Source of the DNA: Chrysomallon squamiferum
Taxonomy: Eukaryota > Mollusca > Gastropoda > Neomphalida > Peltospiridae
Length of the DNA: 22,500 bases
Assembly (NCBI GenBank): GCA_012295275.1
Contig: CM022665.1
Location: 38,462,295 to 38,484,794 of the forward strand
Reading direction: 5' to 3'
A program made the translations under genes and the position numbers. This document shows, piece after piece, positions 10,051 to 19,005 of this stretch; the first letter of the stretch is position 1; the number at the start of each line of letters is the position of its first letter. The notes under the pieces are model-generated. The model was not told where the DNA came from. It saw nothing but the letters and a program-made list of their open reading frames with translations, and ran no database searches.

Positions 10051-10259
10051 CTAAGTAAAGGTATTAGACAAACACATCACAAATAATCGGTTCAGATTTG
10101 AAAAGCTAAGAAACAGAAAGGTGTACCCTAACACTCGTACCCTCCACCCATTTCCATCCCTGGATACAATTATTTACGAAAACAAGCGTAAAGTGACATT
10201 ACATTGCCCATAGCAATATTTTTAAATTCTGAGTCATAGACATTTATATTTTATTTCAT
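10051..10259. other. Unique sequence, no gene seen
   Basis: Short unique spacer containing CACTCGTACCCTCCACCC near 10131. Nothing recognisable. Confidence 0.5.
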
Positions 10260-10285
10260 AAAAAAAAAAATAATAATAATAATAA

Positions 10286-10318
<33 letters not shown>

Positions 10319-10325
10319 TTTTTTT
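10260..10325. repeat. A(11)-(TAA)n-(TA)n-T(25) near-palindrome
   Basis: A run of A, then TAA repeats, then TA repeats, then 25 T. Read as a whole it is close to self-complementary, with A runs facing T runs, and could fold back on itself. Confidence 0.9.
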
Positions 10326-10605
10326 GTAGATTATAATTTTGATATGAAATTATAGTGTAAGTTTTTATGTGTAATTTTATATTTCCAGCCGACATGTTTT
10401 GGTTTATGGGTCACAAACAACGACGTCAGTAACAAACACCTTTCATAATGGGGTCTTGTACACTTGTATACTATTTCACGTAATTGCAGTGTCAAAATTT
10501 GGGTGAATTCATGCAGAGGCCTTAATTATAATTCTGGTTATTATGGCGATTTTAAAAATAAAATACATTCACTGACATACAAAAATAAAAATATCTTTCT
10601 TTGAA
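10326..10605. other. Unique sequence, no gene seen
   Basis: No coding frame. GACGTCAG at about 10419 is one CRE-like half-palindrome without companions. Confidence 0.5.
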
Positions 10606-10935
10606 TTACTTCTTCGGCTACTACTGCCATTGCTGTTTCTACTACTACATCTACTACTACTTCTACGATTATAATTTCTACCACCGTCAACGTCACCAGA
10701 GTCAACATCACATCAGCCATTATAGCTACTACTTCTTCTACTACATCTACTAATACTACTACTATAACAGCAGCTACTAAAGTTACTATTAGTATTGTTG
10801 ATATCACGACCACGACTACCACCACTTCTACTACTACTACTACGACGACGACTATTACTACTACTATTGTTATTACCCCTCCTCTGCCTCTACTACTACT
10901 ACTACAACCACCATCACCACTACCACTATAACTAT
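10606..10935. repeat. Interrupted (TAC/ACT)n trinucleotide field
   Basis: About 330 bases of ACT/TAC triplets with CAC, ACG, GTC and ATT interruptions. The 94-residue minus-strand frame (poly-Val/Ile) and the plus-strand Leu-rich frame are repeat translations. Same polarity as the field at 5225-5608. Confidence 0.8.
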
Positions 10936-10989
10936 TTTTTATTCCCTAAAAAAAAAAAAATGACGACATCATCTTTTAAGAAATACTGA

Positions 10990-11470
10990 TTTTGAACCAG
11001 ATACTACTGTTATTACTACTGCATTTATTATCGGCACAGCTAAATTACATGTACTATAATAAAAAAAAAATTATTAGAACGTTAAGAAATGTCAAGAATT
11101 TTCTATTCTGGGGACATGACGTTAATGTACTAAAGCTGAGTTATGCTGAGGCGGAGGGTCAGGGAATCGATCCGCTCCGATAGACGCCCAGGGTTATATA
11201 CCGTTCCAGTTCTTGCTCTTGACTGACTTCATTTAAAATAATAATAATATACTTTCGTATTTTTTATTTTGTCGCCAATTCATTCATATTTTAGTGCTTC
11301 TTAAAATAGTTCAGAGATTGAAGATTCCGGTTTCAGTGTATTAACGTTGCTGTAAAGAGAGCTTACAACGTAATAGATCTAATAAAACGCTGGGATTTCT
11401 TGTTGGGAGACATAACGTATCGCTCAATTTTAATACGCGGGTTTATTGAGTTAAAAGACACTTGAGACGT
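10990..11470. other. Unique sequence, no gene seen
   Basis: Holds a small inverted repeat, CGGAG...CTCCG (about 11154 to 11178), within a locally GC-richer patch GGCGGAGGGTCAGGG. Frames here are short and unrecognised. Confidence 0.5.
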
Positions 11471-11472
11471 CT

Positions 11473-11474
<2 letters not shown>

Positions 11475-11569
<95 letters not shown>

Positions 11570-11582
11570 GTATGTATGTATA
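11475..11582. repeat. (TC)n, 91 bp, with (GTAT)4 tail
   Basis: An uninterrupted TC run at 11475-11565 passes into GTAT repeats at 11566-11582. It produces the Arg-Glu repeat of the minus-strand frame at 11363-11668. It is among the longest pure dinucleotide runs in the window and probably polymorphic in length between individuals. Confidence 0.98.
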
Positions 11583-11756
11583 TTGAAGTTTATAATAACA
11601 TTTATTTCGTCTAGACTAATATATCTAACAAAAAAAAATGGTGCTTCGTTATTTTTGAAATAATGCATAATGATCGCGTAGTATTTTCATCATAAAACCG
11701 AATTTTAAATTGTTATTGGAATATGTATTAAGTATTCTCTCAATTTAGGGGTTTGT

Positions 11757-11951
11757 AAATAAATAAATAAATAAAACGAACGAATAAATAAATAAATTAA
11801 ATAAAATGAATGAATGAGTGAATGAATAAATCAGCGCTTGAATAAATAAATGAATAATTAAATCAATTAACGCTCGAAAAAAAGAATAAAACGAATAAAT
11901 AAATAAAATGAATGAATAAACAAATAAATAATTGAAAGAACGAAAAGATAA

Positions 11952-11994
<43 letters not shown>
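11757..11994. repeat. AAAT/AATG tetranucleotide block
   Basis: Interrupted AAAT repeats, with AATG and AACG variants, run for about 240 bases. They end in a perfect (AAAT) run at about 11951-11994. Two GC-bearing interruptions, CAGCGCTTG (about 11832) and AACGCTCGA (about 11869), look like related variants about 37 bases apart. The 91-residue minus-strand Leu/Phe/Ile/Tyr frame is a repeat translation. Confidence 0.92.
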
Positions 11995-12460
11995 CGCCAG
12001 ACAATACGAACTAGAAACACAATGTACGGGTGTCCAGGATTTAATCTTTCCGCATCTGTCTACAGACTGAAACGTTTAGTGTCCTCACGGAGAGGTCACT
12101 CGTGAAACTGACCCATCCGTCTGTAACCCATCCATAGAAAAGAACGAACGAAAACGGACACGGAAATAACGTCGACACGGATTCGATGACCAACATTAAG
12201 ACATGGACGTTAATGCAGGTTTATCCACAAACAAACAACGAATCATAAACAAATCGAAAGACTGGCTAACGTTACCGCGTTGTCTAAAACAGGTTTTGTA
12301 TTGCTGAAACCGAATGCGGAATATTTCGTTCGCGATCAGTGTGCATTTCCAGAAACCTATTAAAATATCTGTGTACCAGAAGATAATTGTTAAGTCTGGT
12401 TGAGACCTAAATTGAGACATCGTGAGATTCTGGATTTATGTTTGTATTTTAAAAAAAACT
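11995..12460. other. Unique sequence, no gene recognised
   Basis: Complex sequence, somewhat richer in CpG than the repeats around it. A 74-residue minus-strand frame (12196-12420) has mixed composition but no domain or signal peptide that I recognise. I would not call it a gene. Confidence 0.5.
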
Positions 12461-12466
12461 AAAGAC

Positions 12467-12494
12467 AAAAAAAAAAAAAAAAAAAAAAAAAAAA
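12467..12494. repeat. Poly(A)28
   Basis: A pure A run followed by TAAAAAAAAGAAGAAG. No target duplication was identified. Confidence 0.95.
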
Positions 12495-12559
12495 TAAAAA
12501 AAAGAAGAAGAAAAAGAGTTTATATACTGACTGGAAAATAAAGAAAGATTAAGAAAAAA

Positions 12560-12760
12560 TGGGGAGAGAGAGAGAGATAAATTGCTTGCTATATCTAGAT
12601 CTATATCGATAGACAGATAGATAGACATGAGACAGATATAGAAATAGATAGATAATGAGTTACTTTAATTTCTAGCACTAGATTAAGTGCAAATTATAAT
12701 GAAACAAAATATTATATATATATAATACGCGGGCTTATATATATATATGTATTTTCTTCA
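12560..12760. repeat. GA, GATA and TA simple repeats
   Basis: A short (GA) run at about 12563-12576 is followed by a degenerate GATA/GACA block at about 12606-12653. After that come two (TA) runs around 12713-12724 and 12738-12749, separated by ATACGCGGGCTT. Confidence 0.8.
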
Positions 12761-13542
12761 TTTCTTTTTCCTTTCTTCTATTACTATCATTATTTTTTGA
12801 GGTTTCATTTATAAAAACGTGTTATGATCTAAAAACAGGTATGCACGTGGTCATACGGAATCTACAGAATTAGAACAACTCGTTTATCGAGGTAAACATA
12901 AGTTTCAATTATAGCGATATTATTTTCATCTGTTCGTGTTATATCGGGGATTTTCAGGGGTTAACAAACAGACGCCACTCCCTTTAGTTGATGCTTGTGT
13001 TTACCCCTCGCATCCTTAAGCCCGAGAAGGTCAGTATAAAATCATAAAGCAACAAAAGAAGCGTTTCTTTGCTCATATAGTTTTTCATCACTGCACCCAA
13101 AGAATGGTGGAACAGGAAAAAAAATACGACACTCACACCCTTCGCCCGATTGTGTGACTATTAGGAATAATGCGAGAATACGTAACTCGGTCATATATTC
13201 ACGTGGATTTGCCGGTCTCTGCGAGTTTCCAGTGATAGATATTACACCAACAGGTGTGTAAATGCCTGTATTTGACACCTCGTTTTCAAAGCACACAAAC
13301 CTTATATGACCAGATCACGCAACACGGTTTGAACCTGGTTGAGAGGGATGCGGTAGATAATTAGATTTGCATAGAAGTGTTGAATGTTGCACGGAACAGT
13401 TATGAAACCCACGTGAGTCGAATGCTGCAGTTAGGACTGGTTTTTTTCTATTGTGCTGGACAGTTTCTCGCCCGTTTAAAAAGTGCTGATTTCAAGTGAG
13501 GATTCAAGCACGACTTTTCCGGGCAGATTGCTTTTAAATACA
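12761..13542. other. Unique sequence, no gene recognised
   Basis: One of the longest complex stretches. A minus-strand frame of 84 residues (13042-13296) has balanced composition (Cys, Pro and Gly spread through it) but matches no family I know and has no identifiable promoter or splice context. GGTTCAAACC on the minus strand near 13327-13336 resembles a pol III B box, but the flanks cannot form a T stem. Confidence 0.5.
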
Positions 13543-13573
13543 TTTTTTTTTTTTTCATTTTTTTTTTTTTTTT
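13543..13573. repeat. Interrupted poly(T)
   Basis: A T13 run and a T16 run separated by CA. Confidence 0.9.
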
Positions 13574-13880
13574 CTTTCTTGACGATAGTGGTGTTAGTGT
13601 GATAGGGGATTAGTTGGAAAATAGAGGGTGTGGTGATCTAACATTTATAATGTTACAGTTTAAGCAAAAGATTTAGATATATGTAACATACAACACATTT
13701 TTATCACCTACAGCAATACAAATAATGCAGTAATCGTATCACGGTCTTTTCACGGCTCTTGTTTTAGGAGATTAATTTAAAAGAAAGGTGGCATTACATT
13801 TAGATACAGCTTTAAACTCAAAAATTCTATGGCAGAGGATTGTAAGGCCTAATGACCATAGACATCAACCTACATTTAGA
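13574..13880. other. Unique sequence, no gene seen
   Basis: AT-rich sequence without a notable frame or motif. Confidence 0.5.
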
Positions 13881-13970
13881 CATTGACAAGGTGTAATTAG
13901 ATAATATTGTCGAGGTAAGTCAACCAAACACTGACACCATGTAATTAAATAATATTGTCCAGATAAGTCA
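13881..13970. repeat. 48-bp tandem duplication
   Basis: GACAAGGTGTAATTAGATAA at 13885 reappears as GACACCATGTAATTAAATAA at 13933, exactly 48 bases later. The following ATATTGTC(G/C)AG(G/A)TAAGTCA is also conserved at the same offset. About 38 bases of each unit are similar. It is a two-copy, moderately diverged duplication; both copies contain AGRTAAGT, which resembles a 5' splice site but has no exon evidence. Confidence 0.8.
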
Positions 13971-14800
13971 CCTGTACTCCGAGTTACTATGATCGATGAT
14001 GGCGCAATTGTCCTGTCTTGTCCATCCGTACAGAGAAACGAACACCTACCACTACGTCAGGAATTCGAAAACACCCGGTTCTATTCACTGCTACAACGGC
14101 GCGAGAAAGAGAATAAGTACAAGCTTCGTAGATATTGCAATTAAAAGATCATTAATCATATTGACACCTGTAATACTTCAGTTTCCAGTTACTTACAGTA
14201 CTTTTTTTTTTTTATTAGTTCGTAATAAAAGCGTATAAAACTGGTGGTCAAATTAGGTAAGGGATATTTTTGTTTATTTGCAAAGATACGGCAAAAGCGG
14301 ATGCCCTTAGGGAGGGGGTGACCGTTTATGTCGCTATCCTTTTTTTCATTTTGTATTTTACTTACAAACTGTGTTTTTTTTTTTTTTATACAGAAACTTA
14401 AACTGTCTTAAACGTAATGTCGATCGTAAATTTATACTCTGTTAGAAGTTAAGACAATAATAGCGATCGCGCGTACATGCATATTTTCCATTCCTCTGAA
14501 AAATTGGATCCGCTCCTCTGTCTGCTGTTGTTGTTGTTTTCTTTTAAGGCGAAGACGTAGAGGGAGGAGATGAGATTATGTGACAGAGAAGAATTGGTGA
14601 CAAGATAAACAGTTTATTATTTATGACCAAACCAAACAGTCAACAACATGCCGTGATAACTCGTCACGCTGTTTCAAAACCACACAGCACACAAATACCT
14701 GTACATACAGATACACCGGCCGTTTTCCACCACCCACGGAACAGAATTTTTAATATTCTGTATTTATACCGTACAGCACGGACATAACACTTTAAATATA
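13971..14800. other. Unique sequence with T runs, no gene recognised
   Basis: Contains T runs at about 14201-14211 and 14375-14387 and the word GGATCCGC at 14506-14513. The plus-strand frame at 13996-14238 (80 residues) has mixed composition but no recognisable domain. Confidence 0.5.
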
Positions 14801-14807
14801 CACAATG

Positions 14808-14911
14808 AATCAAATCTGTACACGTACATATGTACATGCATACATATTTACAAATTTACATATATACGGGCGTACCTACGTACATACGTGTATATATATA
14901 TATATATATAT
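14808..14911. repeat. TACA block ending in (TA)n
   Basis: Interrupted TACA/TACG units are followed by a (TA) run of about 22 bases at 14890-14911 and a TATACCTATATCC edge. Confidence 0.8.
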
Positions 14912-15188
14912 CTATACCTATATCCGTACACCCCCACCCACCCACATTTCACATTCTAAATAAAGTAGCATTTGGCATAGAGCGACTTCTTGACTTCTTG
15001 TTGTAAATATCTGATGTAAAGAGTCTTCAAAATAAAACCTATAAATCTTACCTGAAGTTGACAACCTGAGATCCCATTCATTTTTGTTGGGGTTTTTTGT
15101 TGTTTTTTCTTAAAATAAAAATAAAGTCTTAAAATAAATAAACATTTGTAGAACACTTTTACTGTTTGACTTGATCAACAATGTCGAG

Positions 15189-15243
15189 ACGTCATGCCAC
15201 TGTTGACGTCATATCTGTTTTGTTTAAAACCTTATGACGCAAT
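15189..15243. promoter_or_regulatory. Cluster of three CRE/ATF-like sites
   Basis: Within 55 bases lie ACGTCAT (15189-15195), a perfect palindromic TGACGTCA followed by T (15204-15212), and TGACGCAAT (15235-15243). The first two fit CREB/ATF-type bZIP sites. The third resembles a composite C/EBP-ATF element. The cluster suggests a regulatory element, but no transcription unit is identified beside it, so function is inferred from motifs only. Confidence 0.3.
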
Positions 15244-15297
15244 CCTCGTAGAGGCACTGCAGCATACACTGTGTATTGCAGCTGTTAGAACGGTTGC

Positions 15298-15645
15298 TGC
15301 TACTACCACTACTACTACTACGTCTATTACTACTAATACTACTATTTCATGCATACTTACATACATGCATACATACATACTACTTAAACTACTACTGCTG
15401 CTGCTTCTACTGCAACTACTATCATAATTACTTCTACTGCTGCGATAATTACTACTACTGATGCTACTACGAGCAATGTTACTATTATTATTACTACCAC
15501 TACTACTACTACCACCATCACTGGTTCTAATGTGACTATTACCATTCTATTAGTACAACTATTATGATTCTTACAATTACTACTACTACCAGAACTGCAA
15601 ATTGTATCTAATACTGCCACAAAACAATTACTTCTACTACGCTAC
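15298..15645. repeat. Interrupted (TAC/ACT)n field with CATA insert
   Basis: TAC/ACT triplets predominate on the plus strand, interrupted by a (CATA) patch at about 15353-15382 and by CTG, GAT and GTT triplets. The frames here, Leu/Tyr/Thr on plus and Val/Ala on minus, are repeat translations. Confidence 0.8.
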
Positions 15646-15649
15646 TGCT

Positions 15650-15651
15650 AC

Positions 15652-15683
<32 letters not shown>

Positions 15684-15840
15684 GTAGCATAATCAACAGC
15701 AACTACATCACATCGTCAACATCTTCTGCATGACCACCATAATCATCATCATCAACAACAACAACAACAATAATAATAATAATAATACTAATACTAATAA
15801 TAAAAATAACAGTTGTAGTAGTAATAAATAAATAAATAAA
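15650..15840. repeat. (TA)n palindrome, then CAT/AAC/AAT/AAAT repeats
   Basis: ACTATATA...TATATAGT (about 15650-15685) is nearly self-complementary. After a short spacer come (CAT), (CAA) and (TAA) runs at about 15742-15786, degenerate TAATAC units, and (AAAT)4 at about 15825-15842. Confidence 0.85.
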
Positions 15841-16024
15841 TAGTGAACCTCCAGCTAAAATATACACATATACAAACACGATAACTACGCAGTTATCTGT
15901 TCTGTGTTACGGAGAAAACGCTCTTTAACTGTGAAACCAAAAATGAACGGGTCACTCGTCGGCTCTTTCATCTCTCCACCGGTCCACGTAAAAACCATTT
16001 TATTGGCACATTCTTAGGGGATAA

Positions 16025-16366
16025 ATGGCACATCAATGTAAATTTGGGAAATTAAAATTGATTTTTCTTTTTCAATCACATAACACAGCCGGGGACCTGT
16101 CCACGCGGGATTTTCTTTTTAAGCCCTCGAGGACGGCTGGTGGCCGGAGTCAAGAATGGGATGTTTATAACGAAGCTTTTGTAAAGTGGACAAAACGAAG
16201 AGTGAAAAGACTCTCACTGCGGAGATTCTCTTTCTGTAGTAAACCGAGGTGGAACAATGGGAAGGGAGATAAACGTTTAACAGACGAAGACACCCTTCGT
16301 TCTTCAGCGTCCTGCTTTTCAGACGTGGGCGTAATTGCGCTTGTTTGGAATGATCAAGTCATGTGA
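16025..16366 (+). other. Longest non-repetitive open frame, unidentified
   Basis: The frame is 113 codons from ATG to TGA in complex sequence that is richer in G+C than its surroundings. The product would be basic, with a Lys/Arg-rich middle (about residues 54-69, KWTKRRVKRLSLRRFS) and an acidic-to-hydrophobic C terminus. No signal peptide, membrane segment or known domain is evident. The start context (GATAA-ATG-G) is only moderately good. An AATAAA at 16369-16374 follows the stop, but this word is common in such AT-rich DNA. An open frame of this length can occur by chance in 22 kb. It could be a small or lineage-specific gene, an exon piece or noise, and I favour noise. Confidence 0.12.
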
Positions 16367-16394
16367 AAAATAAAAAAAATAATAAAAGGTGAAG

Positions 16395-16465
16395 AGAGGT
16401 TAAAAAGAGAGAGAAAGAGAGAGGGAGAGAGAGAGAGAGAGAGGGGGAGACACAGAGAGAAATAA
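16395..16465. repeat. GA-rich tract
   Basis: Purine-rich sequence with interrupted (GA)n, including a run at about 16427-16442. It may be a decayed cousin of the two long (TC)n arrays in opposite orientation. Confidence 0.85.
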
Positions 16466-16592
16466 AGTGGCGACGTAAATGTTGTACAATACATCGTCAG
16501 GTTCTTTTTCTAAATAAGCTTCCAGTGGAGCAGAGCAGTGAAGCAAATACTGAGACCATAAACGAAGATGGAACAAAACGATTAGAGAGACC

Positions 16593-16611
16593 AAAAAAAA
16601 AAAAAAAAAAA
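16593..16611. repeat. Poly(A)19
   Basis: A pure A run lying just before the 42-bp minisatellite. Confidence 0.9.
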
Positions 16612-16622
16612 GAAAAGAGCTG

Positions 16623-16960
16623 TTTTGCAAAACAGAGCAAAACTACGCGAGAGAAAGAGGGTATTTTTTGAAATTAAAGCAAAAGAAAATTTTATGTTTT
16701 GCAAATACAGCTAAACTTATGCAAGCGAGAGGGATATTTTGCAAATAGACCTAAAAAAAAAAAAAAAAAAATGCGAGAAAAAGAGATATGTTTTGCAAAC
16801 AGAGCAAAACTAAACGAGAGAAAACGCTATATTTTTGCAAATCACCCCGACCTGTGCAAGAGAAAAAAGGGACGTTTTGCAAACAGATGAAAAAATACGC
16901 GAGAGCAAGAGGTACGTTTTAGCAGACAAGAGCAAAACTGTGACAGATAAAGACAGATTT
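16623..16960. repeat. 42-bp minisatellite, about eight units
   Basis: TTTTGCAAA or a close variant starts units at 16623, 16697, 16737, 16791, 16833, 16875 and, degenerate, 16917; a weak unit starts near 16665. The last four starts are exactly 42 bases apart. The 16737 unit is 54 bases because of an internal A run. Each unit joins TTTTGCAAACAGAGCAAAAC to a CGAGAGAAAGAGG-like purine segment. Since 42 is divisible by three, part of the plus strand (16699-16890) is open and repeats FAN(R/H) every 14 residues. It needs a non-ATG start, shifts frame between units and ends in a stop, so it is probably not coding. Confidence 0.85.
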
Positions 16961-17400
16961 CTGCAACCACCACGCAGCAGAAACGACTGGAAACTGTAAT
17001 TAGCTGTCGCGTCTGGCAAACTGTAAATTCATACATGTTCGGACAGGAACGGGGTGTGAAACGAGGTGCTATAGAATTATGTATTGTCGGTGCAAAGACA
17101 GTCGCAATTAGCGATAATAATAGGCAAGACAACATGATGTGATCTGCTTCAACCTCGCAGACGAACGCCCACTGACTTTTAACGCAAGGAAACCAATGTG
17201 ACGGAGACACTGAGATGACATCTGATTAAACGGAAAAATAAAAGCATTTTACCACAGGCAGTGACAGAACAATCGAATGAACAGGGGGCATTAATTTTAC
17301 TTGAAAACGGTTTCGTACGGACAATTTGTACAGAGGAACAAGTCGGTACAAATCGTTGATTTAGTGAAATATGGGCTCGGGCTGCCGGTGCGACGTTTTA
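16961..17400. other. Unique sequence, no gene recognised
   Basis: Complex sequence containing CCAATGTGACGG at about 17192. A minus-strand frame of 122 residues (16842-17210) covers it and part of the minisatellite. Its segment MLSCLLLSLIATVFA resembles a signal peptide, but the rest is not recognisable and the overlap with the minisatellite argues against a gene. Confidence 0.45.
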
Positions 17401-17525
17401 CAGCGCTGCTGATTTTGGCAACAGCAGCCACAGCAACAACAACATCATCAAAATTGGGCTCGTGAGATCAGTGAGTACAGCATCAGCAACATCAAAATAT
17501 GAAACATGACGATGATGATGAAACC
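17400..17525. repeat. Degenerate CAG/CAA/CAT/GAT triplets
   Basis: Short runs of CAGC, CAACAACAACATCATC and GATGATGATG separated by unique sequence. Confidence 0.6.
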
Positions 17526-17828
17526 AAAAATTATGTCTGTAATAAAAAAAAATTTTGCAGTAAGACGAAAACTTGACGACTGGTGTAAGGACTGTACAAT
17601 GAATGCAGATAATATTATTTTGTTTCAAAGAGTTTGGTCAAATTCAAATGCAACACTGTTCCCTGATTAGTACTTGTTTTATATAAGACTTGGAAGTAAA
17701 ACAGTTTTATTACTGCAAAATTAACAACAACATAAACGAAAAAAAGAAACCTATTACTCAAAATTACCTATTTTCACTGGCTTGTTTAATAATATAAATA
17801 GTTTATACAGCTATCAGACTTAATCATA
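17526..17828. other. Unique AT-rich sequence, no gene seen
   Basis: No frame, repeat or motif of note. Confidence 0.5.
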
Positions 17829-18150
17829 CTATTGCTGCTACTAATATTATTGCCTCTGGTAATATTTCTACCACTGATATTGATACTCCAGTTTTCACTT
17901 AAAAACGTCATACTGATTACGAAACGTCATATTTACATTACTACTACTACAAATACAATATACTAACACTGCCAGCAGAGAAAAGTATTACTATAATAAC
18001 AAAATACTAATAAGTCCATGCGTTTACTATCATTTCAATTTCTACTTCTTTTGTTACTAATATTACTACTACTATAACTTCAAATACTGCTATTAGCATT
18101 ACTACGTCTGCTTCAACTATTTTTATTACTGATACTTCAACTTTCTACAT
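17829..18150. repeat. Degenerate (TAC/ACT)n trinucleotide field
   Basis: The most decayed of the TAC/ACT fields. Triplets such as TACTACTACTAC, ATTACTACTAC and GATACTTC persist over about 320 bases with much interruption. Polarity is again ACT on the plus strand. Confidence 0.65.
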
Positions 18151-18298
18151 AACTATATAATTAAGAGAAAAAAAGAAGAAGAAAAGAATAAACGATATCT
18201 GTATTTTAAAATCCTCCAGTCGATCACCGTTCTAACATCACCAGTCTCCCAAACAAACCAATTTAAGATGTAGCCCTCAGTCTTTTCTTAACCGTGTG

Positions 18299-18453
18299 CA
18301 AATTATATGCTCCGGTGCTTGACAATGCTCCGTGTTTTCGCTGTCTGCCCCCATATGGCTAGGGAGAAAGCCGAGACCTTGAGGATCCGCTCTTTCCTCA
18401 AAATGCCGTGTTTGATAGCCCCGGGAAACTCCGTGGGGGTCTCAAATTATATG
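18299..18453. mobile_element. GC-richer block between 11-bp direct repeats
   Basis: CAAATTATATG occurs at 18299-18309 and again at 18443-18453, enclosing 133 bases that are distinctly GC-rich for this window. The block contains a hairpin (TTGAGGA/TCCTCAA, 18379-18401, nine-base loop) and GGATCCGC at 18383-18390. It could be a short inserted element with a target duplication. However, it lacks terminal inverted repeats and a poly(A) tail, and an AT-rich 11-mer pair at this spacing can arise by chance. Confidence 0.3.
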
Positions 18454-18580
18454 TTATTGATTTATTGAAAAAATTCTTTACCTTGTGAAAACATCTTTCT
18501 GATTAAGCTAAGAAAATGATACATTTTCCCCAGTTTCACCTGGAACGCACCAGGATCGGGTTACCTGTTTGAAAATAACA
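18454..18580. other. Unique sequence, no gene seen
   Basis: Contains TTTCACCTGGAACGCACCAGGATCGGG, a small patch with CCTGG...CCAGG symmetry near 18539-18553. Confidence 0.5.
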
Positions 18581-18690
18581 ACAATAATAATAATACAAAA
18601 AAAAAAAAAAAAAAAAAACAAATGACTGAGGTTACTTAGGATTTTACTATTATGATTATATTATTATTATTATCATTAATATTTTATTCC
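18581..18690. repeat. (AAT), poly(A)22 and (TTA) runs
   Basis: (AAC/AAT) units to about 18594, a pure A run at 18597-18618, a short unique spacer, then (TTA) units at about 18658-18675. Confidence 0.88.
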
Positions 18691-18871
18691 AAGTCAAAGG
18701 CACGGCGATACCTCCTAAGGAAACATACGTCTTGTCAAATACTTGTATTCACTTTTTAAAAGTAATTTATTTGCGTAACTTCTAACGTTTGACACACGAA
18801 CACACAGCACTTTAAACTTTTGTAAAGAAAGTAATCAGATTAGCGGTTTTTTTTTTTCACTGTACTTTATG

Positions 18872-18872
<1 letters not shown>

Positions 18873-18926
<54 letters not shown>

Positions 18927-18931
18927 TTTGT
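18873..18931. repeat. (TG)n microsatellite with TTTG tail
   Basis: About 51 uninterrupted bases of TG followed by TTTGTTTG. It is the opposite strand orientation to the (AC)n runs at 9411, 20089 and 20861. Confidence 0.97.
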
Positions 18932-18953
18932 TGAAGATGAAGATAACAATAAC

Positions 18954-19005
18954 GATTATTACCATGAAGATGATGATGGTGATGATGATGACGGTGATAA
19001 TAACG
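18954..19005. repeat. (GAT)n degenerate run
   Basis: GATGATGATGG, GATGATGATGACGG and similar triplets. Confidence 0.85.

Noticed and set aside
11363-11668. Arg-Glu repeat protein on the minus strand
   Set aside because: The RE repeat is exactly the (TC)n array; the flanks are short and unrecognisable.
11431-12738. TAATACGCGGG(T/C)TTAT shared at 11431 and 12723
   Set aside because: A 16-base match with one mismatch among all pairs in 22.5 kb is near what chance allows, and the flanks share nothing.
13310-13380. tRNA on the minus strand with GGTTCAAACC
   Set aside because: The bases around the loop cannot form the five-pair T stem, and no A box or acceptor stem is present.
16699-16890. FAN(R/H) 14-residue repeat protein
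   Set aside because: It needs a TTG start, unit lengths change frame, and the frame stops inside the array. The 42-bp period alone explains it.
16842-17210. 122-residue minus-strand frame with a signal-peptide-like stretch
   Set aside because: It overlaps the 42-bp minisatellite, has no family resemblance, and a hydrophobic stretch of this length is common in chance frames of AT-rich DNA.
18310-18442. Spliceosomal RNA pseudogene (GGGAAACTC resembles part of U1)
   Set aside because: Only about nine bases match and the rest does not follow the U1 order or structure.
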